From positions 310,001 to 374,000 of the forward strand of contig NW_026251405.1 in assembly GCF_025118155.1 (NCBI RefSeq): a stretch of 64,000 bases of DNA, written 5' to 3'. Source of the stretch: Cokeromyces recurvatus. Its lineage: Eukaryota; Mucoromycota; Mucoromycetes; Mucorales; Mucoraceae. The notes below the pieces were generated by a model. That model had not been told where the DNA came from. It saw only the letters and a list, made by a program, of their open reading frames with translations, and did no database searches. Of the stretch, positions 24,793 to 36,091 are shown one piece after another. Both the position numbers and the translations under genes were made by a program. Within the stretch, counting starts at the first letter, position 1. The number at the start of each line of letters is the position of its first letter.

Positions 24793-25297
24793 ATGTATCC
24801 CTTGAGCATTAGCATTTATAAACATATATATATTTCATTTAAAATAGAACAACTTTATTATCTTTATACATACTCTTATACTTAACACTCATATACATAT
24901 ATAAATGTATACATACAATATTATGAGCAAGTTGGCAAAAAAAAAAAAAGTATTCATGGGTAGTATATAGATTATTCCTCTTCCTTTATTGTTCTCTCTC
25001 TCTCCCTCTTCACCTTTTACATGCATATTCACCTTGTTTATATTCTTTAATGTTTACATGCATTTTATTTATTTTAATAATAAAATAATAATCATTCACA
25101 GAGTGCTTGTTATTAATTACAAATATTTGTATACACATTATAATTTATCTTGACATTAATTGAAATCACTTACTCATCAAAATATCCATATTTTATATAA
25201 ATAGTTGACTCATATCGTTTCTCTATTACACGTATTTTATTTTATATAATATAGGACACATAAAAACATGATTTTATGTATGTGTATTCACTTTTTC
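24793..25297. other. Convergent 3' spacer between homocitrate synthase and SAM50
   Basis: AT-rich, with CT-rich stretches near 24992-25010 and an A run near 24938. It would hold two 3' UTRs. No gene or structured RNA is seen. Confidence 0.5.
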
Positions 25298-27195
25298 TTA
25301 CAAAAAGTTGAGACCAAAACCAAATTGAAATTTAGGTTCAGGTAAATCAGATGCAGTATATCTTACAGGTATGCAATAATTAGCTTCAATTCTTGCAAGA
25401 CTATGATGGAAGATGAAACCAAAACCAACAGATGAACGAGACGATTCACTCAGGGCTTTAACCGTATCACCAAGATGAACATTCTTTGTACTTGTTACAA
25501 TATTGCCTGCATTCACAAATGCATGTGCCTTTACAGGTAAGTGAGATAAACCAGGAATAGGTGAAATTAAACTAGCACCTGCAGCCCAATAAGCTTCGCC
25601 ACCAAGAGCATCATCTATAAATAAATAAATAAGTATACGTATATACAGATGCATACATACATATATATATATTGATCTACTGGTGAATTTTAACTTACTG
25701 CCGTCTCTTTCACCAATACCACCCATCTTGAAGCCTCTCACAGATTGGGGACCTCCTAAATAGAAGCGATCTGATACAGTAGGACCTCCCTTCTTTCCTT
25801 CAAATAAAGTTGAAAATAAACCTGCTCTTATAGATGAACTAAAGATCAGTTTATTAGATTCATTCTCTCCTTCTTCTATCAAGGGTAAGTGATATGATGC
25901 ATTTAATTCATGCTTCAAAAAATTTGAATCACCACGATCACCTAATCCTGCTAATTCTTGGAATACACCTATATAATGTCCTCTTGTAGGTAACACGATG
26001 TCGTCACGATGATCTCGAACAAATGAATGAAAGACAGACGTTTTACTGTTACCTCCCGATTGACTACGAACACTGCGAGTATGTATATACATATATAAAA
26101 TATATATGCATATCATATATGTATATAATATGTATATGTGTGTACGTAATATAAGTAACAAGTTAGTAATTCGTATTTATATTATATTATAATACTTACG
26201 TGCTTGAAGCTGATGATAAAGCCAAAACATCTCTATGAGTAATAGCATAAGCGACTTCATGCTTACCATAGTCTGTCCAGCCTTTAAAACGAATACCAGT
26301 CGCTTTTGAACTTTCCTTGAATGCATTTATTTGAGAATGATCTCTAATAGAGCCATTTACAAATAGACCAATCTTTGTATTTGCATTACCACGAAATGGT
26401 GTTTCAAATATACCCTAAAAAAATATATATATATGCATATATATAAAGGATACCAATAATATTATATTTGCTTTTTCAATTAGAATAAAATATCAACTAT
26501 TTTATACAATACTACATATATGTATGTATGTATACCTCAATAGCAGCTCTTGTACGATTACCAAATGAAAAGTTAGCATAAACAGCTTCAGCGCCACCAA
26601 AAATATTACGTAAACCAACTCCACCATTCTTATAAAGAAAACAATATTATTATAAAATATTGGGGGAAAAGTTTTTTTTTTTAATCCTCTAATCTACTAT
26701 TTTATATGTTCTTCATTTACCAATTCAGCTTGATTATTTCCCATATTCACTTTTGTTTGAAATAAACCTTTATCTTTTTCCTTTAAATGAAGTGTGATAT
26801 CGACAGTATCAGGTATATCATGATTTGTATCAAGATAAATTTTAATTTCTTCAAAGATTTCATGTTTTTGTAGTTGAGCAGCAATAGCTTGAACTCTTTT
26901 AAGAACGTCTTCAGTAGTAGAAGCATTAAAGACGGGGGAAGTGACACTATTTAAAAATGAGTTGCGAGTAGCTGTTGTACCCAAGATACGTAAAGAATTG
27001 ACCTGAAGAGGTGCCTCTGTAGGTATATCATTCTATATATTTATAATTATATAAATATGCAAACGTATATATATATATATATATAAAAAGGAAACTAATT
27101 ATTCCTAAAGTAACTTTTTTTTTTACTCCCTTTATGAAGAGTAAATCTATCTATTTATTTACTGGTGTCATAGGAGCTTCTGTTGTATTTGACAT
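25298..27195 (-). CDS. SAM50: SAM50/Tob55, outer-membrane beta-barrel assembly protein
   Basis: Exons 27195-27163, 27032-26721, 26628-26536, 26414-26200, 26072-25699 and 25614-25298 give 447 residues with consistent phases. Sam50 is the Omp85/BamA-family core of the sorting and assembly machinery that inserts beta-barrel proteins into the mitochondrial outer membrane. Residues about 15-110 form a single POTRA domain (VNSLRILGTTATRNSFL, TVDITLHLKEKDKG). The rest is a 16-strand barrel with the diagnostic loop and strand pieces DRFYLGGPQSVRGFKMGGIGERDG, ALGGEAYWAAGASLISPIP and the terminal beta-signal region PEPKFQFGFGLNFL. The very short first exon (11 codons) supplies the start. Length is normal for the family. 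Confidence 0.94.
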
Positions 27196-27395
27196 ATTTT
27201 TTTATGCAATCCAAAAGTGAAAAAAAAAAGTTTTATTTATTTTTCCCCACAAAAAAATAAATAAATAAATAAATAAATTTAACTAGTCACGCATATGTAC
27301 TATTTGTTTCTAAATAAAAAGCCCTGGTACAGTAAGTATCTTCACTAAACTGAGTTTAAATTTGAAGACTAAATCTGTAGGAAAGAAAAGAGAAT

Positions 27396-27426
<31 letters not shown>

Positions 27427-27779
27427 CTTTAGAAAATAGGTATGTCTCCATGTAAAATGACATTCTCTGTAGTATATACTGGTAAAAAATGAATATAATT
27501 GATGATGGCCCTTTTGGCGAAAATTAAACTTTAGATAAGGAAAAAAGCAGTTAAAGAAACACCTCTTCCTTTTATTTTGTGCTAGTGATATTTTAAACGA
27601 ATAGTTTCATGATACAATATTTACAATACAGAATATAATATATAAACTTTTTATAAGGCTTTATCGTCCTTATAATAAATAGAACTGTCTATTATTGTTA
27701 TAATACATGATGATCAAAAAGATGAATAAATAAATCCTATATTATCTTTATTGTATAAAGAGTATCTCCTCTTTTATCA
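27196..27779. other. Spacer between SAM50 and the PDK1-like kinase, no gene
   Basis: Contains an (AAAT)n patch near 27255, a 25-nt T run near 27402 and AT-rich sequence. It holds the SAM50 promoter and the kinase 3' end. Confidence 0.5.
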
Positions 27780-30135
27780 TCACGAAGTTATACCGAATGA
27801 ATCCACAAGCATTGAATTAATTGTATTAACCCAATCTTGAGCGTGTTGACGATCTATAAAGGTATATGTCTTTCCAGGCTATTATTCACATTATTAGCAT
27901 AAATTGATTCTATCATATATATATATACACAAAATAATGTAATAAACTTTACCGTACGAATACAAAAGGTGGATCTACCTTTGAGTTCAGGTAATAATTG
28001 TGGCGTCCAAGGTATTTCACACCTTAGATTACCATCTAATTTATTCTTATTTGTACCTTCATCCAAATATAATAGTCTTGGTCTATTTGTTAAAATCAAA
28101 TTTCGTTTTTTTGAAATAAAGCCTCTTTTTCGAGTCACTTGTCCTGCCTTGATGACAGATTCATTAGGATATAAATGAGGGATCCTTTTATTTTTATTCA
28201 TCGTATAAATGTGTATAAATATATATAAATAAGATGTTTATTATCACTACCTTTTATATATGTGTATATATGTGTATGTATATGTAGATTATGTTATTTA
28301 CCATGGTGGATGTGCTTGTTCACCTAACCTTTCTCGAGTACTATGCGTAGATGATGCTACACTACTGATTTTACTCATGTTATTTGCATTCTCATCTTCA
28401 ATAGATGGTTGTTGATTTAAAGATAAAGAAGATTGATCTTTAATAGTCAATTTTGTTGAATTTGATGGGCCATTATTATATGGAGGTGATGTTGAAGAAG
28501 AAGAAGAACTATGACCGCCCTGTTCTGTTAGAAGATGCTGTGTAGTAGAATTATGATGTTCTTCAACTACTACATGTGAATGATCGTTAAAAGGGTTTTG
28601 AACTTGACTTGTAGATGTTTTTTTAACCATTTTATGATTAAACCACATCTCTTCCTCTTCTTCTTCTTCTTCACCACCTTGGTCAAAATCAAATGTGGGT
28701 GATATAATTGGATTCGCTTTAACTTCCTTCTCCAAATAGTCTCGAAGAGGTGGTGCTTGTGATGTAAATAGATTTTCCCAATCTATTCCTTCAAAGAATG
28801 CATGCTCCTTTATAGCCTGAATTCCTCCTGTTGCTAAAGATCCTAATCTTCTCTCAGGATCTGATACAAGTAATTTTTCAATAATATCTTTTCCTGTTTG
28901 AGGAAAATTGTCTGGAATCGTATATTCCAAGTTTTTAATCTTTTGAAATATGAGATAATCGGTTGCTGCTTTAAAAGGTGATTTGCCAGATAACATTTGA
29001 TAAATAACACAACCAAATGCCCAAAGATCAGCCCTAACATAAGAATAAATCACTGTAACTATGTATTTAAATGACTATAAACTTACTCTTTAGATACAGG
29101 ATCACTTCGAAGTAATTCAGGAGGCACGTATTCTGCTGTACCTACAAAAGACCTAGAAGAAGAAGCTTCATTCTCTCCTGATATATTATCGTTTTCTTGA
29201 ATTATCTTGGCTGAGCCAAAATCTGTTACTTTGATATGCAAATTATCATCTAGTAATATACTAAATAGATGTGTGTTAATTGAAATGTATGTGTGAGTTT
29301 CTTTCTTTCTTTACTTTACTTTTCAGGTTTAATATCTCTATTCAATTAAATAAAACGAGTCAATACATAAATCTAGAAAAAATAAAAATAATAAAAAGTT
29401 CTTTCTTTTTTAATTACCTATGAATAACTCCTTTATTATGAATGTGTTCAATTGCAAGTAAAAGTTCAGCAGCATAGAATTTCGTTATCTCTAAATCAAA
29501 TGGAGCCAACTACAAGGATAGATTTAAAAAAAAAAAAAAAAGAGAGAGGGATTCTTTCTTTTTTTCTATCTTACCCTTCTAATATATGTATAAAGTTCTC
29601 CATTTCTAGCTAAATCTAACACAAAATCTAATCAAGAAAAGATAATAATGAGTATTAATTACCTGAGTTAAACATTTATTTTATAATTACATAAGCTACG
29701 ATTATCTTTAAAAGTCCAATATAACTTGATGATGCCTGGATGATTCATTCTACTGAGGGCATCACGTTCAATCATGACATATTTAACTTTATTATTCTTA
29801 ACAATATGTGCTTTATCTAATCGTTTAATAGCATAATGTTTTCCTGTACGTTTATCTCTTCCGATCAAGACCTAAAAAAAAAAGGTCAAAGATAAAGCTC
29901 TTTTTCAAGTTTTATTTATTTATATATTTTGTATGGCTCACTAATAAAAAGAGAATATTACGGTTGAATAAGAACCTTCGCCTAAAATATCTCCATAGTC
30001 AAAATCAGTTACAACACGACGATGATGGTGTAAAGGATGAGAAGGATCATCAACATTAGTGTTTAAAATTGGCTCTTGTGCTTCATTAGTGTTATTATAA
30101 TTGATTTGAGTTGCTGATATTGGAACTTGAGTCAT
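27780..30135 (-). CDS. 3-phosphoinositide-dependent kinase 1 orthologue (Pkh/Ksg1 type) with PH domain
   Basis: Nine exons (30135-29962, 29871-29691, 29627-29575, 29509-29418, 29337-29320, 29260-29087, 29033-28302, 28184-27953, 27878-27780) give 584 residues with all phases matching. PDK1 phosphorylates the activation loop of AGC kinases. Kinase domain about 45-325: GEGSYSTV glycine loop, YAIKRLDKAHI (Lys in VAIK), HRDIKPEN, TDFGSAK and the PDK1-type activation loop SFVGTAEYVPPELL. A Ser/Asn/Glu-rich linker (about 350-490) precedes a C-terminal PH domain of PDK1 type (KAGQVTRKRGFISKKRNLILTNRPRLLYLD, ending QDWVNTINSML). The catalytic-loop exon is only 18 nt. Yeast Pkh1/2 lack a clear PH domain, so this copy is closer to animal and S. 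pombe Ksg1 architecture. Confidence 0.93.
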
Positions 30136-30293
30136 TTAGTCGTTTATATAAATATATGTGTGTGTGTCTGTGTATCTAAAGAATAAGTATTTTATGTATA
30201 CAAATTTATAAAAAAAAAAAAAAGAGTTGAATGCGCATTTGAGAGTGGTAGGAAATGAATGTCGGACTACAAAAAAAAATCGTTATTATAATA

Positions 30294-30304
30294 CACTATT
30301 TCCG
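30294..30304 (+). repeat. Left terminal inverted repeat of the Tc1/mariner element
   Basis: CACTATTTCCG directly after TA. The match to the right end is perfect for 11 bp and then weak. Confidence 0.85.
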
Positions 30305-30679
30305 AGAATAATAAAAAAAAAAAATCAAGCACATTTCAAGACTTTTTTTTTCAGGTTTCAAAGCAATTAATATGGATCAGTTTATACTCGAAGATGGTAA
30401 AGGCAAGATGTTCAATGAAGATGGCAATAAAAGTTTCTGTGCTTCAAATGGAAGTTGATGACTCCAATTTTCCACTTGGTGATGTTACTAATTACAGTGA
30501 ATATCAGTATCTTAAACCTCCTGAGAAACCAAACGGCGAACGAAATGAATCAAGTAGTAATAAAGCAGAAAGCGTCCACACTTCCCGAGAATAATACGTC
30601 AACACTCAGAACACATCGTCGTTATATATATATATATATAAAAGACATGAATTACTTTTTTTTTTAGTAAATGAAAAGG

Positions 30680-31770
30680 GAACATCCATTCGTGGTGCAG
30701 CCAAACAGATGAAGATTCCTTCAAGTACTGCTTCCAACTGACATAAAAAAGGTACTGAAGCGTTAGACGACTTTGTTGAGTGGAGAAAGACCAGAAGTGG
30801 AAGACCTATAGGCCAGACCTCTGAAGCTAACCGATGACCCTCGAAATTACTTGGTAAAGCTTGTAGATGAGAACGATACAGAATTGGCTCTTAGACCAAA
30901 TAATGGAAAACTTGACGACCGAATTTATGGCATTGCAGATTTCTGAGTCGGCTTTTCATGAGTTTGCCAAAACAAAAAAAAAAAAAAAAAGCAGATTCAG
31001 TTTTAAGAGAGTACACTTTCAACCTGACGAAAGAAATAGTCCTGAGGAGAAGATCGAGCAGAGATGCAATTGGGTCAAGCACTGGGAGGATATTGACATG
31101 GATTTTTGAAAGCAAGTGTGTATTCATTGATGAGACAGGCCTTTAGATAAACATGAAGCGATCTTTCGCATGGTCACGAGTGGGAACTTACACAATTGTA
31201 AAGACTCTAAAGATAAATTCGAAAATGACGACGCTCCTTGGAGCTGTTTCCGCTATTGGGGTTGTTAACGTAAAAGTTAGGATTCCCAAAGTTGTTCAGT
31301 CAAAAAAAAAAAAAAAATAAAAGAGAGAGAGAGAGAAAGAGAAAGCTAGAAAGCAATAAAAAAGACAATGGAATTATGGATGGTGCAAAAAGAACAGTGG
31401 GTGCAGTAACTGGCCATTACTTCAACTTTATTGCGAGTACGCTAGATATTATGGATAAAGATGAAGAATTCAAAGACTATTATCTAATCATGAATAATGC
31501 ACTTATACACAAACATGAAGATATAAAACTTTTCGTTGAGAGTCGTGGCTATGACTGTGTTCATTTACCACCCTATTCCCCTGAATTGGTCAGTCTGCAA
31601 AAGCAAGCTTAAAAGAGAAGCGCTCTTAAAAGAAGATACTTTAACCTCGCGTATAAGGGACGCATGCAACAAAAGTTCTTGTATTAGTGACCTCAAAAGG
31701 TTTCTGTAGATATTCAGTCAAGAAATTCCATGATTGCTTACAGCGCAAACCTATATAGATAGACCCACTC
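30680..31770 (+). pseudogene. Decayed Tc1/mariner transposase
   Basis: Fragments in order: a helix-turn-helix-like piece near 30680 (TSIRGAAKQMKIPSSTASN, then a stop), a piece at 31117-31143 (KCVFIDETGL, the first catalytic Asp), INMKRSFAWSRVGT after a stop, LGAVSAIGVVNVKV, the second catalytic region near 31490 (YLIMNNALIHKHEDIK) where the usual Asp of DNA is Asn, and LPPYSPEL near 31570. After that the frame shifts, and the NPIEQ-type segment that should hold the third acidic residue is missing before WSVCKSKLKRE. Stops and shifts are spread over the whole gene, so the copy is inactive. Its ORF pieces should not be annotated as host proteins. Confidence 0.88.
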
Positions 31771-31882
31771 ATTTGGGACATTTGAGCCACTTTAATTTTG
31801 AACAAATAAAATATTGTCTTTTTCCTTTTTTTTTTTTTTTTTTTTTTTGAGTGGTCTAATTTTGAAGTGTCCCCTTAATTTC

Positions 31883-31893
31883 CGGAAATAGTG
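31883..31893 (-). repeat. Right terminal inverted repeat of the Tc1/mariner element
   Basis: CGGAAATAGTG, the reverse complement of the left end, followed by TA at 31894-31895. Confidence 0.85.
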
Positions 31894-32616
31894 TATGGAT
31901 CAACAAGTATGAACGATGTGCTACTATCAAACTGATGCTTGGATACTAAATTTCTTATAAAAATGGATTCATACAGCAAAAGTGACGCAAGAGTGATAAT
32001 ACAAATAAAAAAAGTCAATTACAGCCTGTATCAAAATTAACAAAAAATGATGGCGCCAATGTAGATTAGTATAAATATACAGAAGCATAGAAAATTCGAG
32101 AGAAAGTCCTAATAGGGACAATCACATATAGAGTCACAGAAAATATTTCTTTCTTGAAGATGTATTTCGATTATAATCAATTAGCATCGTGTTGAAACCC
32201 CCCCTTTTATTTTCCCTCATAATAGTATTACTTCTTCCCTTATTACAATACTACAGTATAAAGTGTTTCTTACTTTGTTATTTATAATTGATTTTATTAT
32301 AAAACATTTGTTATTTAGTGGCTGCAGGAAAATAACGATTACTTACTTCTGCAACAACAAATGTGTTATTTTAACATCAGAAATTATTAATTTCTTCTTA
32401 AATCTGATTGGAGGAACTAATATAAAATAATTAATTTTCATAAAACACGCTCTTTCCTATTAGGTACTTTATTCTACCTTTTTTTTTTTTTTTTTTTTTT
32501 TTTCTTGTAATAAAAAAAAATTATATAAAAAGTAATATATTAAAGAAATAATGCTTCGTTATTAAATACAATCTAATGAATCCTTCTTCTTCTTTTTTAT
32601 TTTTTCTTGTTATTAG
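31894..32616. other. Spacer upstream of the LC8 gene, no gene
   Basis: AT-rich, with a 23-nt T run near 32479 and a T/C-rich leader just before the LC8 ATG. No second mobile-element end or conserved ORF is recognised. Confidence 0.5.
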
Positions 32617-33087
32617 ATGTCTGATACAAAAGCTGTCGTCAAAAGTGTTGATATGAGCGAAGAAATGCAACAAGAAGCTATTGAATGCTCAACACAAGCT
32701 TTAGAAAAATACAATATTGAAAAAGATATTGCAGCACATATTAAACGTGAATTTGATCGCAAATACGGTAAAGCACGAAAAAAAAATATTTTTTTTAATT
32801 ATCTAATTGAAAATTGATGAAAAAAGGAGACAGATGATGCTAATTTATTATTATTATTATTATTTTTTTCTAATAGGACCTACTTGGCATTGTGTTGTTG
32901 GACGTAACTTTGGTAGTTTTGTTACTCACGGTAAATATAATGATGAGCGAAATTGAAAGAATGAGAAGAAGAAGAAAAGGGAGGAAGGAAGATTACTCAT
33001 TAATTCTTATTTTTTTTTATAGAATCTAAACATTTTATCTATTTCTATCATGGTCAAATTGCAATTCTTTTATTCAAGTCTGCTTAA
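32617..33087 (+). CDS. Dynein light chain LC8 (DYNLL)
   Basis: Exons 32617-32767, 32877-32930 and 33023-33087 join in phase 1 to give 89 residues, exactly the LC8 length. LC8 is a dimeric hub that binds dynein intermediate chain and many other partners through TQT-like motifs. The sequence is strongly conserved: [56 protein letters not shown], and the closing [20 protein letters not shown]. The middle exon holds the partner-groove strand. No anomalies are seen. Confidence 0.97.
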
Positions 33088-33964
33088 AAGATTATCCCCC
33101 TCCCTTTTATAATATTCGCCTATAAATAAACTAAGCTAAACTACATGAGGTGACAAATACAGATGCTCTTTGTGAAACGCATCAAAACATGGATTATTTT
33201 ATTTTCCATAAAAAAGAAAAGGACATAGACCAATGTATTAAGTACGCGTGTTTTGTGAGTGCATTTAAAATAATAATAAGTTGTTATTCAACATCACTAT
33301 GATAACAAAAAAAAAAAGAGATCTGCTATTAAACTTTATCTGAAAAAAAAAAAGAGTCAGGGACAGTAATAAAAAAATTGATTATAATAAAGAATTAAAC
33401 AAAAAAAAAAGAAAAAAGACTTTGAACAAGAATAAGCGTTTATTACAGTAATTCGAAAAATAAGATAGGCCTTATTAAAAAAAAAAAAAAAGAAAAAAAA
33501 AGAAAAAAAAAAAAAACTAAGCCAACAAGGATGAAAAGAGTGGATCCAATCAAATAAAATATAAATCAAGAATAAAAAAATTTTTTTTTGATGTATAAAC
33601 ACAGGTTGTTGTACAAACAGATGATAATAGCATTGATCGAATATTCTTACTCACCCTTTATAAGACTGCAAGATAGATGAGATAGACAATGCATCGATCA
33701 AGTTAAGCTATATTCAGTTTACAACTGGTCTAGTTTATTTTCTTTTTTCACTAGAAGGAATGCTGACAAAAAGGAATTTAATCATCATTATGCAACTACT
33801 TTCTAGGAAGGTAATAAACAAACAAAAACAAGAGCAGCAGCCACCTCTTTTGTTCAACATAAAGTAATGCAAATAGACCAAATTAGGAAAAATAGATTAA
33901 ACAGATTGGTGATATTTGAAACGATAGAATGATGAAACTAAAGGGGAGGAGAATTGCAGGATTT

Positions 33965-34005
<41 letters not shown>

Positions 34006-34108
34006 AATGTCAAATTTTCCAATATAAAGGAAAAAACGTAATTTTTTTTATTTTTTAATTTTCATTTCCTTTTTTTTATTTTTTCATTATTTTTATTACA
34101 TTCGAATA
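33088..34108. other. 1-kb intergenic region without a gene
   Basis: AT-rich, with A-rich simple sequence at 33478-33517 and a 35-nt A run at 33969-34003. It contains the 3' end of LC8 and the promoter of the PIN-like carrier. The 81-codon open frame on the minus strand near 33357-33602 is mostly translated poly(T). Confidence 0.6.
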
Positions 34109-35670
34109 ATGTTGGAATTGATTATATCAGCTATACAGGTAATATTCTTTAATGATCACCATTTTATATTCACTAATTTTATAACTATTTTACGTAGGCA
34201 ATTTTACAAGTCATGGTCGTTGTTTTCTTTGGCTGTTTATTAGCAAAATTAGGATATTTTAACATGGATAAACAAAAGGTTGTTAAATTTTACCTGTCAA
34301 ATATTAGTTTAAACTAATTTTTATTATTTTCCCTCCCGCTCCTCTGTCTTTATTTTACCCTATGTTTCTTTTTTAATAGTGGCTTTCTAAAGTCAATTTA
34401 GTCTTTTTTACGCCTTGTCTTTTATTTTCAAATATCGCATCTGTTATTTCACTTTCAAAATTATTAGCTTATTGGCCTATTCCTTTCTTTTATTTCGTGT
34501 ATGCTATTTTGAATTACGGTGCAAGTCAAATCATTACTCGTGCTATAGGTTTAAGTTCAGCTTATCGTCGTTTTGTCTTGGCTTGTGTCATGTTCTCTAA
34601 TTCAAATTCATTACCTATCGCTATTATTTCCAGTTTAGCTGTCTCTGAAGCTGCTCATATTCTTTATTGGGGTGAAAATGATACAACTGAAGCTGTAGCT
34701 GCAAGGTATATCATCAATGCTGATATGTATAGAAAAGACTGTAATTCTCAATGATTTAATATTTATTTATTTTAGAGGTATCTCTTATACACTTTTCTTT
34801 GCTATCTTTGGTAATTTAATTCGATGGTCTTATGGCTATCATTTATTACAAAGACATAACGGTGATGAAGAAGTGGTAGTTAACTATACAGATTATCAAA
34901 CAATAAGTAGTGATACAAGATTACCTTCTTCCTCTTCTTCTTCTTCTTCTTTATTACTACATGATCAGGAAGCCACTCATCCTAGTCATAGTAAATTACC
35001 TTCTCGTCAATTGAGCTCTGTGACTATCACTGTCATTGCTGATGAAAATACAAATTTATTATCTCAAGTAAATAAACAAGCTCCTGCTCCAGAAACTTCT
35101 TCAAATCTGATGATCCTCTTGGCTAAACGTATCAATCGTTTCATGTCACCCCCACTTTATGCTGCTATTGCCGCACTTATCATAGGTCTCACTCCACCTC
35201 TCAAATCTATCTTGTATAACAAACAATCTTTTCTTTATCCATCTTTTACAAAGGCGGTTGAATCATGTGGTAAAGCTGCTGTCCCAATCATCTTAACTTG
35301 CTTGGGTGCTCAACTTTATTCAATTTCAAAATCTCAGCATGAAACTTCCCCAGCTATGAAGAAGCCGGTAGTCACTGCAATCGCTATTCGTATGTGTCTA
35401 ATGCCCTTCTTGGTTGTACCCATCATTATTTTATTTGTTCTTTATGGCTCCAGATTCTCTAGTTTAGCCAGTGATCCCGTCTTTGTGACAATGATGATCG
35501 TCTTGGGTTGTGCTCCTACTGCTATTAATCTTGTACAAATCACTCAGGTAAACAATATCTTTGAAGAAGAAATGCTACGTATGTTATTTTGGAGTTATGG
35601 TGTTGTCTGTATCCCTCTTTGCACCTTTGTTGTCTTTTTAGCCTTAAACGTCGTTGATAGAATGTTATAA
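34109..35670 (+). CDS. PIN-like / auxin efflux carrier family membrane transporter
   Basis: Exons 34109-34138, 34198-34278, 34380-34705 and 34776-35670 give 443 residues. Members (plant PIN/PILS, yeast Ecm3 and YLR152C-type) are 10-helix transporters of the BART superfamily; the fungal substrate is unknown. An N-terminal bundle (AILQVMVVVFFGCLLAKLGYF, VNLVFFTPCLLFSNIA, RFVLACVMFSNSNSLPIAII) and a C-terminal bundle (PPLYAAIAALIIGL, CGKAAVPIILTCLGAQLY, MMIVLGCAPTAINLVQITQ) flank a 110-residue Ser-rich cytosolic loop. The crossover prolines characteristic of the fold are present in the CAPTAINL region. The second intron starts with the unusual donor GTTGTT; reading through it would hit a stop. 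ER location as in PILS proteins is inference. Confidence 0.88.
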
Positions 35671-35915
35671 AAAAAAAGAATTTTTGTTGTGTGTAATCTT
35701 TATGTTATACCCCCACCCCCTAATTCCCCCCTCTTTTCTTTTTATAATTATAATAGTTATACTAATCAATAAATTTTTTTTTCTTAAAGAAAACACTATT
35801 CTAATTAAGCTTTATCTTTGTCTAACAAACTTGCGGATCAATGCAAGTATCCCCTTTTCCAAAATAAAATAAAATAGTAGCAGGATCTGTAAAAGTAGTC
35901 ACAAACGGTCACAAG

Positions 35916-35955
<40 letters not shown>

Positions 35956-36091
35956 CATCCTTTAATGTCAAAAAAAAAGGTTCATATAAATCAATATCCC
36001 TTTTTATTTTATTTTTTTTTCTCACAAGATAAACAAGTTATTTAGATAAGCTTATTTATATATTGTTTTACTTTATTGTTTGTATATATAA
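35671..36091. other. Spacer, no gene
   Basis: 3' end of the carrier gene and promoter of bystin, with a 29-nt T run near 35920. Nothing else is recognised. Confidence 0.5.

Larger units (their letters stand above)
30294..31893 (+). mobile_element. Degenerate Tc1/mariner-type DNA transposon, complete ends, 1600 bp
   Basis: Ends are defined by an 11-bp inverted repeat CACTATTTCCG (30294-30304 and its complement at 31883-31893), each flanked by TA (30292-30293 and 31894-31895), the target duplication of the IS630-Tc1-mariner superfamily. Inside, on the plus strand, lie fragments of one transposase in several frames. The spacing between PDK1 and LC8 genes suggests insertion in intergenic DNA without harm. 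A-rich simple sequence has expanded inside the element (30967-30982 and 31301-31318). Confidence 0.88.

Noticed and set aside
31292..31612. 106-codon plus-strand ORF as a host gene
   Set aside because: It is a fragment of the decayed Tc1/mariner transposase, with simple-sequence codons at its start.
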